Assembly: GCA_900104855.1 (NCBI GenBank)
Contig: FNSS01000001.1
Span: 3,534,001-3,598,000 of the forward strand
Reading direction: 5' to 3'
DNA: 64,000 nucleotides
Source of the DNA: Rhizobiales bacterium GAS188
GTDB lineage: Bacteria > Pseudomonadota > Alphaproteobacteria > Rhizobiales > Beijerinckiaceae
Shown here in pieces: positions 8,401-16,098 of this stretch (positions are counted from its first letter, which is position 1; each line of letters begins with the position of its first letter). The translations under genes were made by a program, and so were the position numbers. The notes beneath the pieces are model-generated. The model saw only the letters and a list, made by a program, of their open reading frames with translations, did no database searches and had not been told where the DNA came from.

Positions 8401-10081
8401 CGACAGGAAGTTCGTGAGCCTGCGCCCTGATGACGGCAAATGGAGCGTCAGGCTTGTCTCGACCTTGAATGGTCTCGCCGATGCTGAGCTCGCCGTCGGT
8501 GACGTTCCGGCAGCGCTCATCGCCGACACGGAGGCGCTCGCGATCAGCCGCGCCCTCGTGGCGCGCGACCCCGGCAATCTCGAATGGCAGCGCAATCTGG
8601 CAGTGGCGCTCGGCAAGCTCGCCGATGCCAAGCTCGCGGCGGGCGATCGCGATGCGGCGATCGCTGCCTATCAGCAGGCGCTCGATACCGTCCGCGCCGT
8701 GGCGGCGCATGATCCCGACAATGCCGAATGGCAACGCGGCATCTCGGTCGGCCTCGAGCGGCTCACCGATCTCAAGCTCAAGGCAGGTGATTTCGCCGGC
8801 GCCAAGGCCGGCTTCGACGAGATTCTGGCGATCCGCCGCGCATTGTCGCGGCGCGACCCCGGCAACGCCGATTGGAGCTATGATTTGGCGCTCGCTCTCG
8901 ATCGGGTGGCCGCGGTCGCGATGGGGCAGGGCGACCGCGACGGTGCCTTGGCGATTGTGCGAGAAAATATTGCTGTGATGCAGGGCGTGGTGGCGCGTGA
9001 TCCCGCCAACGCCGCCTTTGCCCAGCATCTGGCGCGCAGTCTCGAGGAGGTCGCGGGCTGGCGTGCGCAGGGCGACGATCCTGCGGCGGCGGCTTCGGCC
9101 TGGGACGAGGCCGCAGCGATGCGCCGCAACTTGCTGGCGGAGCAGCCCGACGATCCAGCGCGCCTCGACGCCCTCATTCTCGATCTCGATATCCTGGGCG
9201 GCATGCGATATCTGTCCAACGACTATCCGAAGGCCGCCGACGCCTATGGCGAGGAAGTCGCCCTGCTGCGCCGTCGCCTGGCGCTCGGACGCGGTGCGCA
9301 GGCGCCGGATGCGGGGTTCGCCGACGCGCTCGACCACCTCGCCGCCACGCGGGACATGCTCAAGGATCCGTCGGGCGAGCTCGCGGCGAGGCGTGAAAGC
9401 CTGGCGATCAGGCGCGCCCTTCTCGAAAAGGGAGGGCGCGATGCGAAAGCCCTCGCGGCGCTCGGCACGGATTTCGGCTATGTGATCGACCTCATCGGCA
9501 CGGCGTCGGGGCCCGAAGAGGCTGGCGCCATCGCGCAGGAGGCGCTGTCCGCTGCGAAGGTGCTGACGGGAGCCGAGCCGGCCGATGTGCAGCGCCTCGG
9601 CGATGTGGCGCAGCGCCTCGCCGGCCTCGCTAACCTGCGCGCGGCAGCCGGCGCCAAGGCGGAAGCGATCCTTTTCGACGAGGAGGCCGCCGCGGTCGCG
9701 CGCCGGCTCCAGGCCATGGCCCCAACCGATGAGCGTCCGATCATGGGGCTCGCCCTCCTGCTCGACCGGATCGGCGACTGGAAGGCCGAGCTCGGGGATC
9801 GGCAGGGCGCGCTGGCGGCGAGCCGCGAATTGCTCGCCACGGAGCGGAGCCTCCTCGCCCTGCATCCGGGAATGCCTCTTTGGCGGGTCGGCCTCGCCTA
9901 TGCGCTCGTCAAGACGGCCGAGCAGTCGGATGATGGCGCAGAGGCGCTCGGCGAGGCGCGCGCTATCCTCAAGGATCTCGATGGGGCGACCCTGGAGCCG
10001 CCGCTGCGCAACTTCATGGAGATGGTGAACAAGCGCGTCGCCAGTGCGGATGGCCCGAGGGCAAAGGGCGCAAAACCGTGA
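5486..10081 (+). CDS. Giant DUF4062 - STAND NTPase - TM - TPR repeat protein
   Basis: About 1531 residues. Residues 1-110 are a DUF4062 domain (YRVFVSSPGD start), a TIR-like flavodoxin-fold module. PFPGLRAYEA near 210 marks entry into a STAND (nSTAND1-like) NTPase: Walker A GASGSGKSS at about 249-257 and Walker B LVLLIDQLDELF at about 372-383, then a winged-helix region with IRLSHQRVL. A single hydrophobic segment (about 693-716, ALTGLAACLFALLAVGAGIF) and a charged coiled stretch follow. From about 830 to the end are TPR-like units with a 48-residue period (DPDN.EW...A...GD...A...Y..AL). Such proteins are ligand-triggered switches in signalling, cell death or phage defence. The frame opens with GTG 5465, but ATG 5486 gives the family-typical N-terminus. 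The ligand is unknown. Confidence 0.85.
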   Translation: MDSYRVFVSSPGDALRERQRLDLVVRRLNGEFAGQAQLVAVRWESSFYQAHATFQAQIPEAGACDLVVAIFRGRLGTELPPDFERMADGEPYPSGTAYEVLTAIDKRQHGAELPDVYVFRCPEPPSIKLDDAAGEAATRAQWERLKSFFARFFVTPEGRFKAAFQTFADTDDFERQIERLLREWLSRKLLRGREAVWPIAIKGSPFPGLRAYEAKHAAVFFGRSRDTTRALDAWCAAASHGTPFLLIVGASGSGKSSLLRAGIAPRLVTPGVVEAVDAWCLAEMRPGEGMQGPIAALASALMRKPAEAAADAGLPPALPEIAEGAYASDAELAGLLAHADAAAVKPIIEALGRVSTRLAQQERLAREARCDLVLLIDQLDELFAASVSEDERARFARLLAALAATRRVWIGVTLRADLYELMLREPSLFALKEQGSAFDLSPPGLAELAEIVRKPAELAGLVYERDATSGEGLDERLLRDADRPDMLPLLQLALARLFEARETRGEETLLTLRAYEAQGGLSGIIDRAGEEAIATLDAPAVACLPRLLRHLAEPSHGREGAASLTTRDARLAEAAPDAPSGTLVAVLVEARLLQSRGEGGETVIRLSHQRVLTDWARSRASVEDSADFYRIREETEARRAAYEAAGRRAELLLPRGLPLAQAESMLRRYGEELSPQARAYVAASRRRAHRAQALTGLAACLFALLAVGAGIFAKVAADQRQAARLAEREAQAQRAIAERNLAAAETAIHGLTFDVAQGLRDVAGMRVETVHNVLERVRRSIDTLGEVATKDPVLLRDRAAMLQEFVTTYRQAGDLGAAEAAARESLGNFRRLADLDPDNPKYQHDLMVAENALSGIEAATGKRPAALAAAERGLGLARAVAAKHPDAPDAELDIASALNAIGGLKLAAADRGGALAAYDEALAIMRKLAARDPDNSEWLIDLSVSLDTRAELLLADKDAAGALAAHREALAIDRKFVSLRPDDGKWSVRLVSTLNGLADAELAVGDVPAALIADTEALAISRALVARDPGNLEWQRNLAVALGKLADAKLAAGDRDAAIAAYQQALDTVRAVAAHDPDNAEWQRGISVGLERLTDLKLKAGDFAGAKAGFDEILAIRRALSRRDPGNADWSYDLALALDRVAAVAMGQGDRDGALAIVRENIAVMQGVVARDPANAAFAQHLARSLEEVAGWRAQGDDPAAAASAWDEAAAMRRNLLAEQPDDPARLDALILDLDILGGMRYLSNDYPKAADAYGEEVALLRRRLALGRGAQAPDAGFADALDHLAATRDMLKDPSGELAARRESLAIRRALLEKGGRDAKALAALGTDFGYVIDLIGTASGPEEAGAIAQEALSAAKVLTGAEPADVQRLGDVAQRLAGLANLRAAAGAKAEAILFDEEAAAVARRLQAMAPTDERPIMGLALLLDRIGDWKAELGDRQGALAASRELLATERSLLALHPGMPLWRVGLAYALVKTAEQSDDGAEALGEARAILKDLDGATLEPPLRNFMEMVNKRVASADGPRAKGAKP

Positions 10082-10098
10082 CGGAAGCCAAGCTTAGT

Positions 10099-10857
10099 CT
10101 AGTCGAGCTCGGAGAGGTAATGGAATTCCTGCGTGAGGCAGAGGCTCACGCGCCATTCGACCGGTCGCCCTGAGAGGGACCGCGCCAGGCGGTCGATGTG
10201 CAGGGCCGGCGTGCCCGGCTTGACGCCGAGCAGCGCCGCATCGCCAGCGTCGAGAGCCACTGCCTTCAGCTTCTCCTCGGCGCGCGCGATGGCGAGGCCG
10301 TAGCGCGTCGCATAGAGGCCGTAGAGATTATTCGGGATCTCGCCTTGCGTCAGGCGCGGGAACAGGGAAGCCGGCAGGGCGATGCGCTCGGCGATTGCCG
10401 TCTTGCCGGCGAGCGAGCGGACCCTGCGGATGCGGATGACGCGGGCCCCGGCGCGCAGGCCGAGGTTGTGTCGCTCGGCCTCGCTCGCCTTCTCGGTCTG
10501 CGTCGCCACGATCCGGCTCTCCGGGAAGGCGGCCTCGCCCGCATCGGGGGCAAGCTTGAAGAACTGGAAGAGGATGCGCGCCTCGTCATGGATGGCGACG
10601 AAAGTGCCGCGTCCTTGCTGGCGCACCAGCAGCTTGTCGGCCGCCATGGAAGCGAGCGCCTTGCGCACCGTGCCCTGGCTGACATCGAGCTCGCCCGCGA
10701 GCTCGATCTCGCTCGGCAGGCCCTCTCCCGGCGCCCAGACGCCATCGACCAGGCGCTTGACGAAGACGTCGCGCACCTGGGCGTAGAGCGGGTGCGGGCC
10801 AAGCCGCATGGTCCTGCGCTCGATCGTGGGGTTGCGCCGGTTTCTCATGATTGACAT
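10099..10857 (-). CDS. GntR-family (HutC/UTRA) transcriptional regulator
   Basis: A 252-residue protein. The N-terminal GntR winged helix is HPLYAQVRDVFVKRL, LPSEIELAGELDVSQGTVRKAL; the C-terminal UTRA effector domain occupies about 95-245. HutC-type regulators usually repress a neighbouring catabolic operon and respond to a small acid or sugar derivative. It is divergent from the UxaA/SuyAB-like operon (first start at 10948), its probable target, with an inverted repeat at 10868-10884 between them. A later start MRLGPHPLYAQ (about 10809) is possible. It converges with the STAND gene with only 17 bp between stops. Confidence 0.92.
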   Translation of the reverse strand: MSIMRNRRNPTIERRTMRLGPHPLYAQVRDVFVKRLVDGVWAPGEGLPSEIELAGELDVSQGTVRKALASMAADKLLVRQQGRGTFVAIHDEARILFQFFKLAPDAGEAAFPESRIVATQTEKASEAERHNLGLRAGARVIRIRRVRSLAGKTAIAERIALPASLFPRLTQGEIPNNLYGLYATRYGLAIARAEEKLKAVALDAGDAALLGVKPGTPALHIDRLARSLSGRPVEWRVSLCLTQEFHYLSELD

Positions 10858-10867
10858 GCTATCTCGT

Positions 10868-10884
10868 CTTATATCTTATACAAG
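10868..10884. promoter_or_regulatory. Candidate GntR operator (17-bp near-palindrome)
   Basis: CTTATATCTTATACAAG: arms CTTnTAT and ATAnAAG match around the centre, 6 of 8 positions symmetrical. It is in the 90-bp gap between the divergent GntR gene and the lyase operon, 11 bp upstream of the GntR start. AT-rich palindromes of this kind are typical GntR operators. Binding is inferred. Confidence 0.5.
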
Positions 10885-10947
10885 AGTGCTCGCGCCGCTG
10901 GCCGGCGGGGCCCCCCATCGAGGTCATTCTTCAAGGTAACGATCCGC

Positions 10948-11235
10948 ATGAGCATCCCCCATTGCCTCGCGCATGACCATAAGGACACCGTCGCCGTGGT
11001 CGTGGTCGAAGGCCTCAAGGCCGGCACCGATATGCTCGGTGTCGTCACCCATGACAATTCCGATTTCCGCGTGCGCGCGCGCCAGGATATCCCGATCGGC
11101 CACAAGGTGGCGCTCGCGGATATCAAATCCGGCGACACCATCTGGAAATACGGTCAGGACATCGGCAAGGCCGTCGCCCCGATCCGCAAGGGCGAGCATG
11201 TGCATGTCCATAATGTGAAGACGAAGCGCTGGTGA
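10948..11235 (+). CDS. UxaA-family lyase small subunit (SAF domain; SuyA-like)
   Basis: A 95-residue protein that is a single SAF domain ([45 protein letters not shown]). It corresponds to the N-terminal part of altronate/galactarate dehydratases and to the alpha subunit of (2R)-sulfolactate sulfo-lyase. It is encoded 10 bp upstream of the large subunit, so the two form one enzyme. Substrate could be a sugar acid or 3-sulfolactate; the split-subunit form and the HVHN.KT end recall SuyA, but this is recall, not an alignment. Confidence 0.85.
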   Translation: MSIPHCLAHDHKDTVAVVVVEGLKAGTDMLGVVTHDNSDFRVRARQDIPIGHKVALADIKSGDTIWKYGQDIGKAVAPIRKGEHVHVHNVKTKRW

Positions 11236-11245
11236 GGAGACCGTC

Positions 11246-12526
11246 ATGAGCATCGTTGCCGATTTCAGCCGGGTGCAGCGCAAGCTCGCGACGGTCAAGG
11301 GGCGCAAGATCGAGGCGCCCGCCTTCAAGGTGCCGGTCGTCAAGCGCCCGACGGGCGCGACCCTCGATTGGGTGATGGGGTGGAGGCGCGAGAATGGCCG
11401 GGTCGGCGTGCGCAACCATGTGCTGCTGCTGCCGCTCGACGACCTGTCGAACTCGGCCTGCGAGGCGGTCGCCAATTCCATCAAGGGCACGCTCGCCATC
11501 CCGCATGCCTATGGCCGGTTGCAATTCGGTGAGGACCTCGACCTGTTCTTCCGCACCGTGATCGGCACGGGCGCCAATCCCAATGTCGCGGCGGTCGTCG
11601 TCATCGGTATCGAGGAAGGCTGGACGAAGCGCGTCGTCGACGGCATCGCCACGACCGGCAAGCCGGTGGTCGGCTTCGGCATCGAGACGCATGGCGACAT
11701 CTCGACCATCGCGCGCGCCAGCTATGTGGCGAAGGAATATGTGCAATGGGCGAGCGAGCTGGCGCGCGAGAAATGCCCGCTGAGCGACATCTGGGTGTCG
11801 ACCAAATGCGGCGAGAGCGACACCACCACCGGGCTCTCCTCCTGCCCGACGGTCGGCAACATGTATGACAAGTTGATCCCGCGCGGCATCTACGGGGTGT
11901 TCGGCGAGACCTCGGAGATCACTGGTGGCGAGCATCTGTGCCAGGCGCGCGCCGCCACCAAGGAGCTGGGCAAGCGCTGGTACAAGATGTGGAAGGCCTA
12001 TCAGGACGAGGTGATCGAGGCGCACAAGACCGATGATCTCTCCGACAGCCAGCCGACCAAGGGCAACATCGCGGGCGGCCTCACCACCATTGAGGAGAAG
12101 GCGCTCGGCAATCTCGAGAAGATCGGGCGCGAGTGCAAGTTCATCGACATCCTGCGGCCGGCCGAGGCGCCGGCCAAAGGGCCCGGCCTCTACTATATGG
12201 ACACCTCCTCGGCGGCCGCCGAATGCGTGACCCTGATGGCGGCGGGCGGCTATGTGGTGCACACCTTCCCGACCGGCCAGGGCAATGTCATCGGCAATCC
12301 GATCCTGCCCGTCATCAAGATCTCCGGCAATCCGAAGACCGTGCGCACCATGCCCGAGCATATCGACCTCGACGTCTCGGGCGTGCTGAAGCGGACCATG
12401 ACCATCCCCGAGGCGGGTGACGCCCTGATCTCGATGATCGTGCGCACCGCCAATGGCCGCCTGACGGCCGCAGAGGCGCTCGGCCATCGGGAATTCTCGA
12501 TGACCAAGCTCTACCGCAGCGCCTGA
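11246..12526 (+). CDS. UxaA-family lyase large subunit (altronate dehydratase / sulfolactate sulfo-lyase SuyB-like)
   Basis: A 426-residue protein with hallmark blocks of the family: [51 protein letters not shown] (Cys for a metal or Fe-S site), [17 protein letters not shown] and SLEEKALGN-type IEEKALGN. The reaction is beta-elimination from a 2-hydroxyacid: water from altronate/galactarate, or bisulfite from (2R)-3-sulfolactate. The '[10 protein letters not shown]' and '[11 protein letters not shown]' blocks with a separate SAF subunit favour SuyB-like annotation. The downstream Fe-ADH and enolase-superfamily genes favour a sugar-acid role. Start has GGAG upstream (GTGAGGAGACCGTC). Confidence 0.87.
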   Translation: MSIVADFSRVQRKLATVKGRKIEAPAFKVPVVKRPTGATLDWVMGWRRENGRVGVRNHVLLLPLDDLSNSACEAVANSIKGTLAIPHAYGRLQFGEDLDLFFRTVIGTGANPNVAAVVVIGIEEGWTKRVVDGIATTGKPVVGFGIETHGDISTIARASYVAKEYVQWASELAREKCPLSDIWVSTKCGESDTTTGLSSCPTVGNMYDKLIPRGIYGVFGETSEITGGEHLCQARAATKELGKRWYKMWKAYQDEVIEAHKTDDLSDSQPTKGNIAGGLTTIEEKALGNLEKIGRECKFIDILRPAEAPAKGPGLYYMDTSSAAAECVTLMAAGGYVVHTFPTGQGNVIGNPILPVIKISGNPKTVRTMPEHIDLDVSGVLKRTMTIPEAGDALISMIVRTANGRLTAAEALGHREFSMTKLYRSA

Positions 12527-12602
12527 GGGCAGGCGTTCGGTCCGCAGTTTTTGGCCCCGATATTCGGTTGCGTTACGTCATCACGCTGAGGGACCGCATG
12601 TG

Positions 12603-13595
12603 ATGGCCGAGCGCTTATCCGTGCCGGATCTCGAAGAGCGTATCGCGGCCGCGTTCAGGCGCGCCGGCGCCGGCTCGGTCGCAGCGCGCTCGGTGGCCCG
12701 CGCCCTCGTCGCTGCCGAAGCGGACGGCCTCAAGGGCCATGGCTTGTCGCGCCTCGCGAGCTATCTCGACATGTTGCGCAGCGGCAAGGTGGACGGCAAG
12801 GCGGTGCCGGTCGCCAGCCGTCCGCGCCCCGCCATCCTGGCGATCGACGCCGCGAATGGGTTCGCCTACCCGGCGCTCGATCTCGCCATCGCCGAGCTTC
12901 CGGCCATCGCCAGGACGCAGGGCATCGCCACGGCGCCGATCCGGCGCTCGAACCATTGCGGCGTCGCCGGACACCATGCCGAGCGCCTGGCGGAGGCCGG
13001 CTTCGTCGCGCTCGTCTTCGCCAACACGCCGAGCGCCATCGCGCCCTGGGGCGGGCATGAGCCGGCCTTCGGCACCAATCCGGTCGCCTTCGCGGCGCCG
13101 CTCGCCGGCCGGGCGCCGGTCGTGGTCGATCTTTCGGTATCGAAGGTGGCGCGCGGCAACGTCATCGCGGCGAAGCAGAAGGGCGAGCGCATCCCGGAAG
13201 GCTGGGCGCTCGATGCGCAGGGCCGCCCCACCACCGATCCGGAGGCGGCGCTCGCCGGCACCATGGTGCCGATGGGTGGTGCCAAGGGTGCCGCGCTCGC
13301 TTTCATGGTCGAGACGCTCGTGGCTTGCCTGGTCGGCGCCAACCTCGCCTTCGAGGCCTCGACCTTCTTCGACGGCAAGGGGTTGCCGCCTGAGACCGGA
13401 CAGCTCGTCATCGCCTTCGATCCGATGTCGTTCGGCCATGACCGCTTCGCCGAGCGGCTCACGACGCTCTGCGCCATGATCGAGGGGCAGGCGGGCGCAA
13501 GGCTCCCCGGCGCCAGGCGCCTGGCATTGCGCGAGGCAGCTGCGCGCGAGGGCATCGCGGTTAGCGCCGACATCGCCGGATTGCTCGCAGGTTGA
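12603..13595 (+). CDS. Malate/L-lactate/sulfolactate dehydrogenase family oxidoreductase
   Basis: About 330 residues of the Ldh_2 family (NAD(P)-dependent, non-Rossmann fold): DGLKGHGLSRLASYLDMLRSG, SNHCGVAGHHAERLAE, FANTPSAIAPWGG, FGTNPVAFAAP, VDLSVSKVARGNV and MGGAKGAALAFMVE. Members include ureidoglycolate, 2,3-diketogulonate and (2R)-3-sulfolactate (ComC) dehydrogenases. It is 76 bp downstream of the lyase large subunit. In sulfolactate-degrading bacteria SuyAB and ComC are neighbours, which gives some support for that pathway. GAGGGA lies about 9 bp upstream of ATG 12603; the preceding GTG 12600 is alternative. Confidence 0.88.
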   Translation: MAERLSVPDLEERIAAAFRRAGAGSVAARSVARALVAAEADGLKGHGLSRLASYLDMLRSGKVDGKAVPVASRPRPAILAIDAANGFAYPALDLAIAELPAIARTQGIATAPIRRSNHCGVAGHHAERLAEAGFVALVFANTPSAIAPWGGHEPAFGTNPVAFAAPLAGRAPVVVDLSVSKVARGNVIAAKQKGERIPEGWALDAQGRPTTDPEAALAGTMVPMGGAKGAALAFMVETLVACLVGANLAFEASTFFDGKGLPPETGQLVIAFDPMSFGHDRFAERLTTLCAMIEGQAGARLPGARRLALREAAAREGIAVSADIAGLLAG

Positions 13596-13598
13596 GGT

Positions 13599-13682
13599 GG
13601 GATCGCGGGCGTCCGGCCCGCCCTGCGAACGGCGAGGCCTCCACGCCGGGAGGAAGGGCGACCGAGACGGTCGCGGTCCCAG
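13599..13682. repeat. Dispersed GGGACCGCG palindromic repeat, degenerate copy
   Basis: A degenerate copy (GGGATCGCGGGCGTCC start, GGGCGACCGAGACGGTCGCGGTCCCA end) of the repeat family also found at 41.6-42.3, 56.6, 60.1/61.5 and 63.1 kb. It occupies most of the 180-bp gap within the lyase-dehydrogenase operon. Confidence 0.75.
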
Positions 13683-13775
13683 GGAGAGGTGACGCGGGCG
13701 GCTTTTCCCCTCTGGACGCTTGAGGCTTCGGGCCTCTCATGCGAGACATCGCCGGACGTCTCCTGGAAGGGCATC

Positions 13776-14927
13776 ATGAGCAGCTACGAACTCGCGCGCA
13801 CACCTCACATCACTTCCGGTCCCGGCAGCCGCGCCGGGCTCGGCGCCCTTGCGGCCGCGGCCTGCGGCGAGACGCGCCGGGCGCTGCTCGTGGCCGATCC
13901 CGGCCTCGGGCCGACCGGGCTGATCGAGGAGGTGCGGTCGGCGATCGAGAAGGCTGTGCCGGTCGCCGGCGTATTCCAGGCTTTCGCCAGCGATCCGGGC
14001 ATCGCCGAGACGGATGCCGCAGCTTCCGCGGCGCGCGCGGCCGGCGCCGGCGTGATCGTGGCGCTCGGGGGTGGCTCGGCGCTCGATCTCGGCAAGGCTG
14101 TCGCCGCCATCGCGGCCGAAGATCGCTCGGCCATCGAATATGAATTATGCGGCCGCGATTTCCCCTTGCGCCGGCTTGCCGCGATCTGCGTGCCCACCAC
14201 GTCCGGCACCGGCTCCGAGGCGACCCGTACCGCCGTGCTGACGCGACCCGACGGCGCCAAGACCTGGCTGTGGGGCGACGCCGTCAAGCCGACCGAGGTG
14301 CTGCTCGATCCCGAGCTCACCGTCAGCCTGCCGGCTCCACTTACGGCCGCGACCGGCATCGACGCGCTGGTGCATGCGGTCGAGGCTGCGACCAATCGCA
14401 ACGCCAATGCGGCGAATAACCTCTACGCCCATGAGGCCATCCGCCTGGTCGCTGCCCATCTCGAACGGGCCGTGGCGCAGCCTGCGGACCTTGAGGCGCG
14501 CGCCGCGCTGCAACGCGCCGCCATGCTCGCCGGCATCGCCATCGACAATGCCGGCACGGGGATCGCCCATAATATCGGCCATGCCATGGGATCCTTGCGC
14601 AAGATCCATCATGGCCGGGCCGTCGGCGTTGCCATGCTCGCTTCCTTGCCCTGGAATATCGAGGGCGATGACGGGCGCTTCGCGGCTTGCGCGGCCGCCA
14701 TGGGGGTCGAGCCCTCGGCCAAGGCCTTCATCGCGGCCTATGAGCGGTTGTTGCGCGCCTGCGGCATCACGGTCTCGGTCTCCGAGGAGTTCTCAGGCAT
14801 CTCGCCCGACCGGTTGGCGCGCCAGATGGCGCGTCCGGAGAACGCCTCGATGCGCGCCTCCAACGCCCGCGAAACGAGCGAGGCCGACCTTGCCATGCTG
14901 GCCGAGCGCGTGCTGGCATTGGCGTAA
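13776..14927 (+). CDS. Iron-containing alcohol dehydrogenase family protein
   Basis: A 383-residue protein. It has the nucleotide-binding GGGSALDLGKA, CVPTTSGTGSEATRTAV, and metal-ligand regions DALVHAVEA, GIAHNIGHAMG and KIHHGRAVGVAM, all characteristic of group III (Fe) alcohol dehydrogenases. It probably reduces or oxidises an aldehyde, hydroxyacid or maleylacetate-like intermediate in the pathway of its neighbours. ATG 13776 has GGAAGG about 5 bp upstream. It is 11 bp upstream of the enolase-superfamily gene, so they share an operon. Substrate not identifiable. Confidence 0.9.
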   Translation: MSSYELARTPHITSGPGSRAGLGALAAAACGETRRALLVADPGLGPTGLIEEVRSAIEKAVPVAGVFQAFASDPGIAETDAAASAARAAGAGVIVALGGGSALDLGKAVAAIAAEDRSAIEYELCGRDFPLRRLAAICVPTTSGTGSEATRTAVLTRPDGAKTWLWGDAVKPTEVLLDPELTVSLPAPLTAATGIDALVHAVEAATNRNANAANNLYAHEAIRLVAAHLERAVAQPADLEARAALQRAAMLAGIAIDNAGTGIAHNIGHAMGSLRKIHHGRAVGVAMLASLPWNIEGDDGRFAACAAAMGVEPSAKAFIAAYERLLRACGITVSVSEEFSGISPDRLARQMARPENASMRASNARETSEADLAMLAERVLALA

Positions 14928-14938
14928 AGGAAAACGAG

Positions 14939-16072
14939 ATGAGCAACGCTCCCGTCCCCAAGGTCACCATCACCGGCATCGAGATCAGCCAGCACCGGCT
15001 CGCCTTCGATCCGCCTTTCCATGCGAGCTGGGACACCAAGCCACGCCGCCACTGGGACGCGACCATCGTCAAGGTGCATTCCAATACCGGGCTCACCGGC
15101 ATCGGCTCGGGCGATCTGATGCTCGGCTTTGCGGGCCATGAGCATCTGTTCATCGGCCAGGACGCGCTCGCCATCGAGCGTCATTGGCGGGTGCTCAACA
15201 ATATCAGCTTCCATTACGGGCGTTGCTGGCCGCTTGATCTCGCGCTCTGGGACCTCGCCGGCAAGATCACGGGGCAGCCCTGCTGGAAGCTGCTCGGCGG
15301 TCTCTCCGATCGGGTGCGCGCCTATGCGTCCTCGGGCACGTTGCGGGAGCCGCAGGCGCTGGCCGATGCGGCCGAGGCCTATCTGGCGCGCGGCTTCTCG
15401 GCCATGAAGATCCGCTTCCATCGCGGCGATTGGCGCAAGGACGTCAAGGCGCTCGAGGCGGTGCGCACCCGGGTCGGCACGCGCCTGGAGCTGATGGTCG
15501 ATTGCAATCAGGGCTGGCGCCTGCCGCAGGACACTTACGCGCCCTGGTCGCTCAAGGACGCGGTGACCGTGGCGCGCGAGCTCGAGAAGCTCGGCATCTA
15601 CTGGATGGAGGAGCCGCTGCATCGCGGCGACCGCGAGGGCATGCGTCGCCTGCGCGACATGACCGATATCCGCATCGCCGGCGGGGAGATGACGCGCGAG
15701 CTCTACGAGTTCCGCGACCTCATCGCCGAAGGCGCGCTCGATGTGCTGCAGCCCGATGCGGCGCTGGTCGGCGGCATCACCGGGCTGCGGCGAGTCGGCC
15801 AGATGGCGGCCGATCACAACCTCATCTTCACGCCCCATACCTGGACGAACGGCATGGGCGTGATGGCCAATGCCCAGCTCGCCGCCGGCATGGCGGACGT
15901 GCCCTTCGTCGAGTTTCCCTATGACCCGCCCGAATGGGGGCTGGAGCGGCGCGACTATATGATGGCCTCTCCGCTCGATGTCGATCGGAACGGCTTTATG
16001 CTCATGCCGGACCGGCCCGGATTGGGCTATGACCTCGCCGAGGATGTGCTGGCCAAGACGCGGATCGGGTGA
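14939..16072 (+). CDS. Enolase-superfamily (mandelate racemase/muconate lactonizing-type) enzyme
   Basis: A 377-residue protein with capping domain and (beta/alpha)7-beta barrel. Visible active-site elements are AMKIRFH (K-x-R after strand 2), metal ligands in LMVDCNQGW (Asp), WMEEPL (Glu) and IAGGEMT (Glu), and FTPHTW (His on strand 7). This is the pattern of sugar-acid dehydratases and racemases. As the last gene of the GntR-controlled operon, it suggests dehydration of an aldonic/uronic-type acid feeding the upstream lyase and dehydrogenases. The exact substrate needs biochemistry. Confidence 0.88.
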   Translation: MSNAPVPKVTITGIEISQHRLAFDPPFHASWDTKPRRHWDATIVKVHSNTGLTGIGSGDLMLGFAGHEHLFIGQDALAIERHWRVLNNISFHYGRCWPLDLALWDLAGKITGQPCWKLLGGLSDRVRAYASSGTLREPQALADAAEAYLARGFSAMKIRFHRGDWRKDVKALEAVRTRVGTRLELMVDCNQGWRLPQDTYAPWSLKDAVTVARELEKLGIYWMEEPLHRGDREGMRRLRDMTDIRIAGGEMTRELYEFRDLIAEGALDVLQPDAALVGGITGLRRVGQMAADHNLIFTPHTWTNGMGVMANAQLAAGMADVPFVEFPYDPPEWGLERRDYMMASPLDVDRNGFMLMPDRPGLGYDLAEDVLAKTRIG

Positions 16073-16098
16073 GGTTCTCCGACAGGAGATCGCCGGTC

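Noticed and set aside
7535-9865. 776-residue minus-strand frame
   Set aside because: Shadow of the TPR region of the STAND gene; its periodicity mirrors the real repeats.
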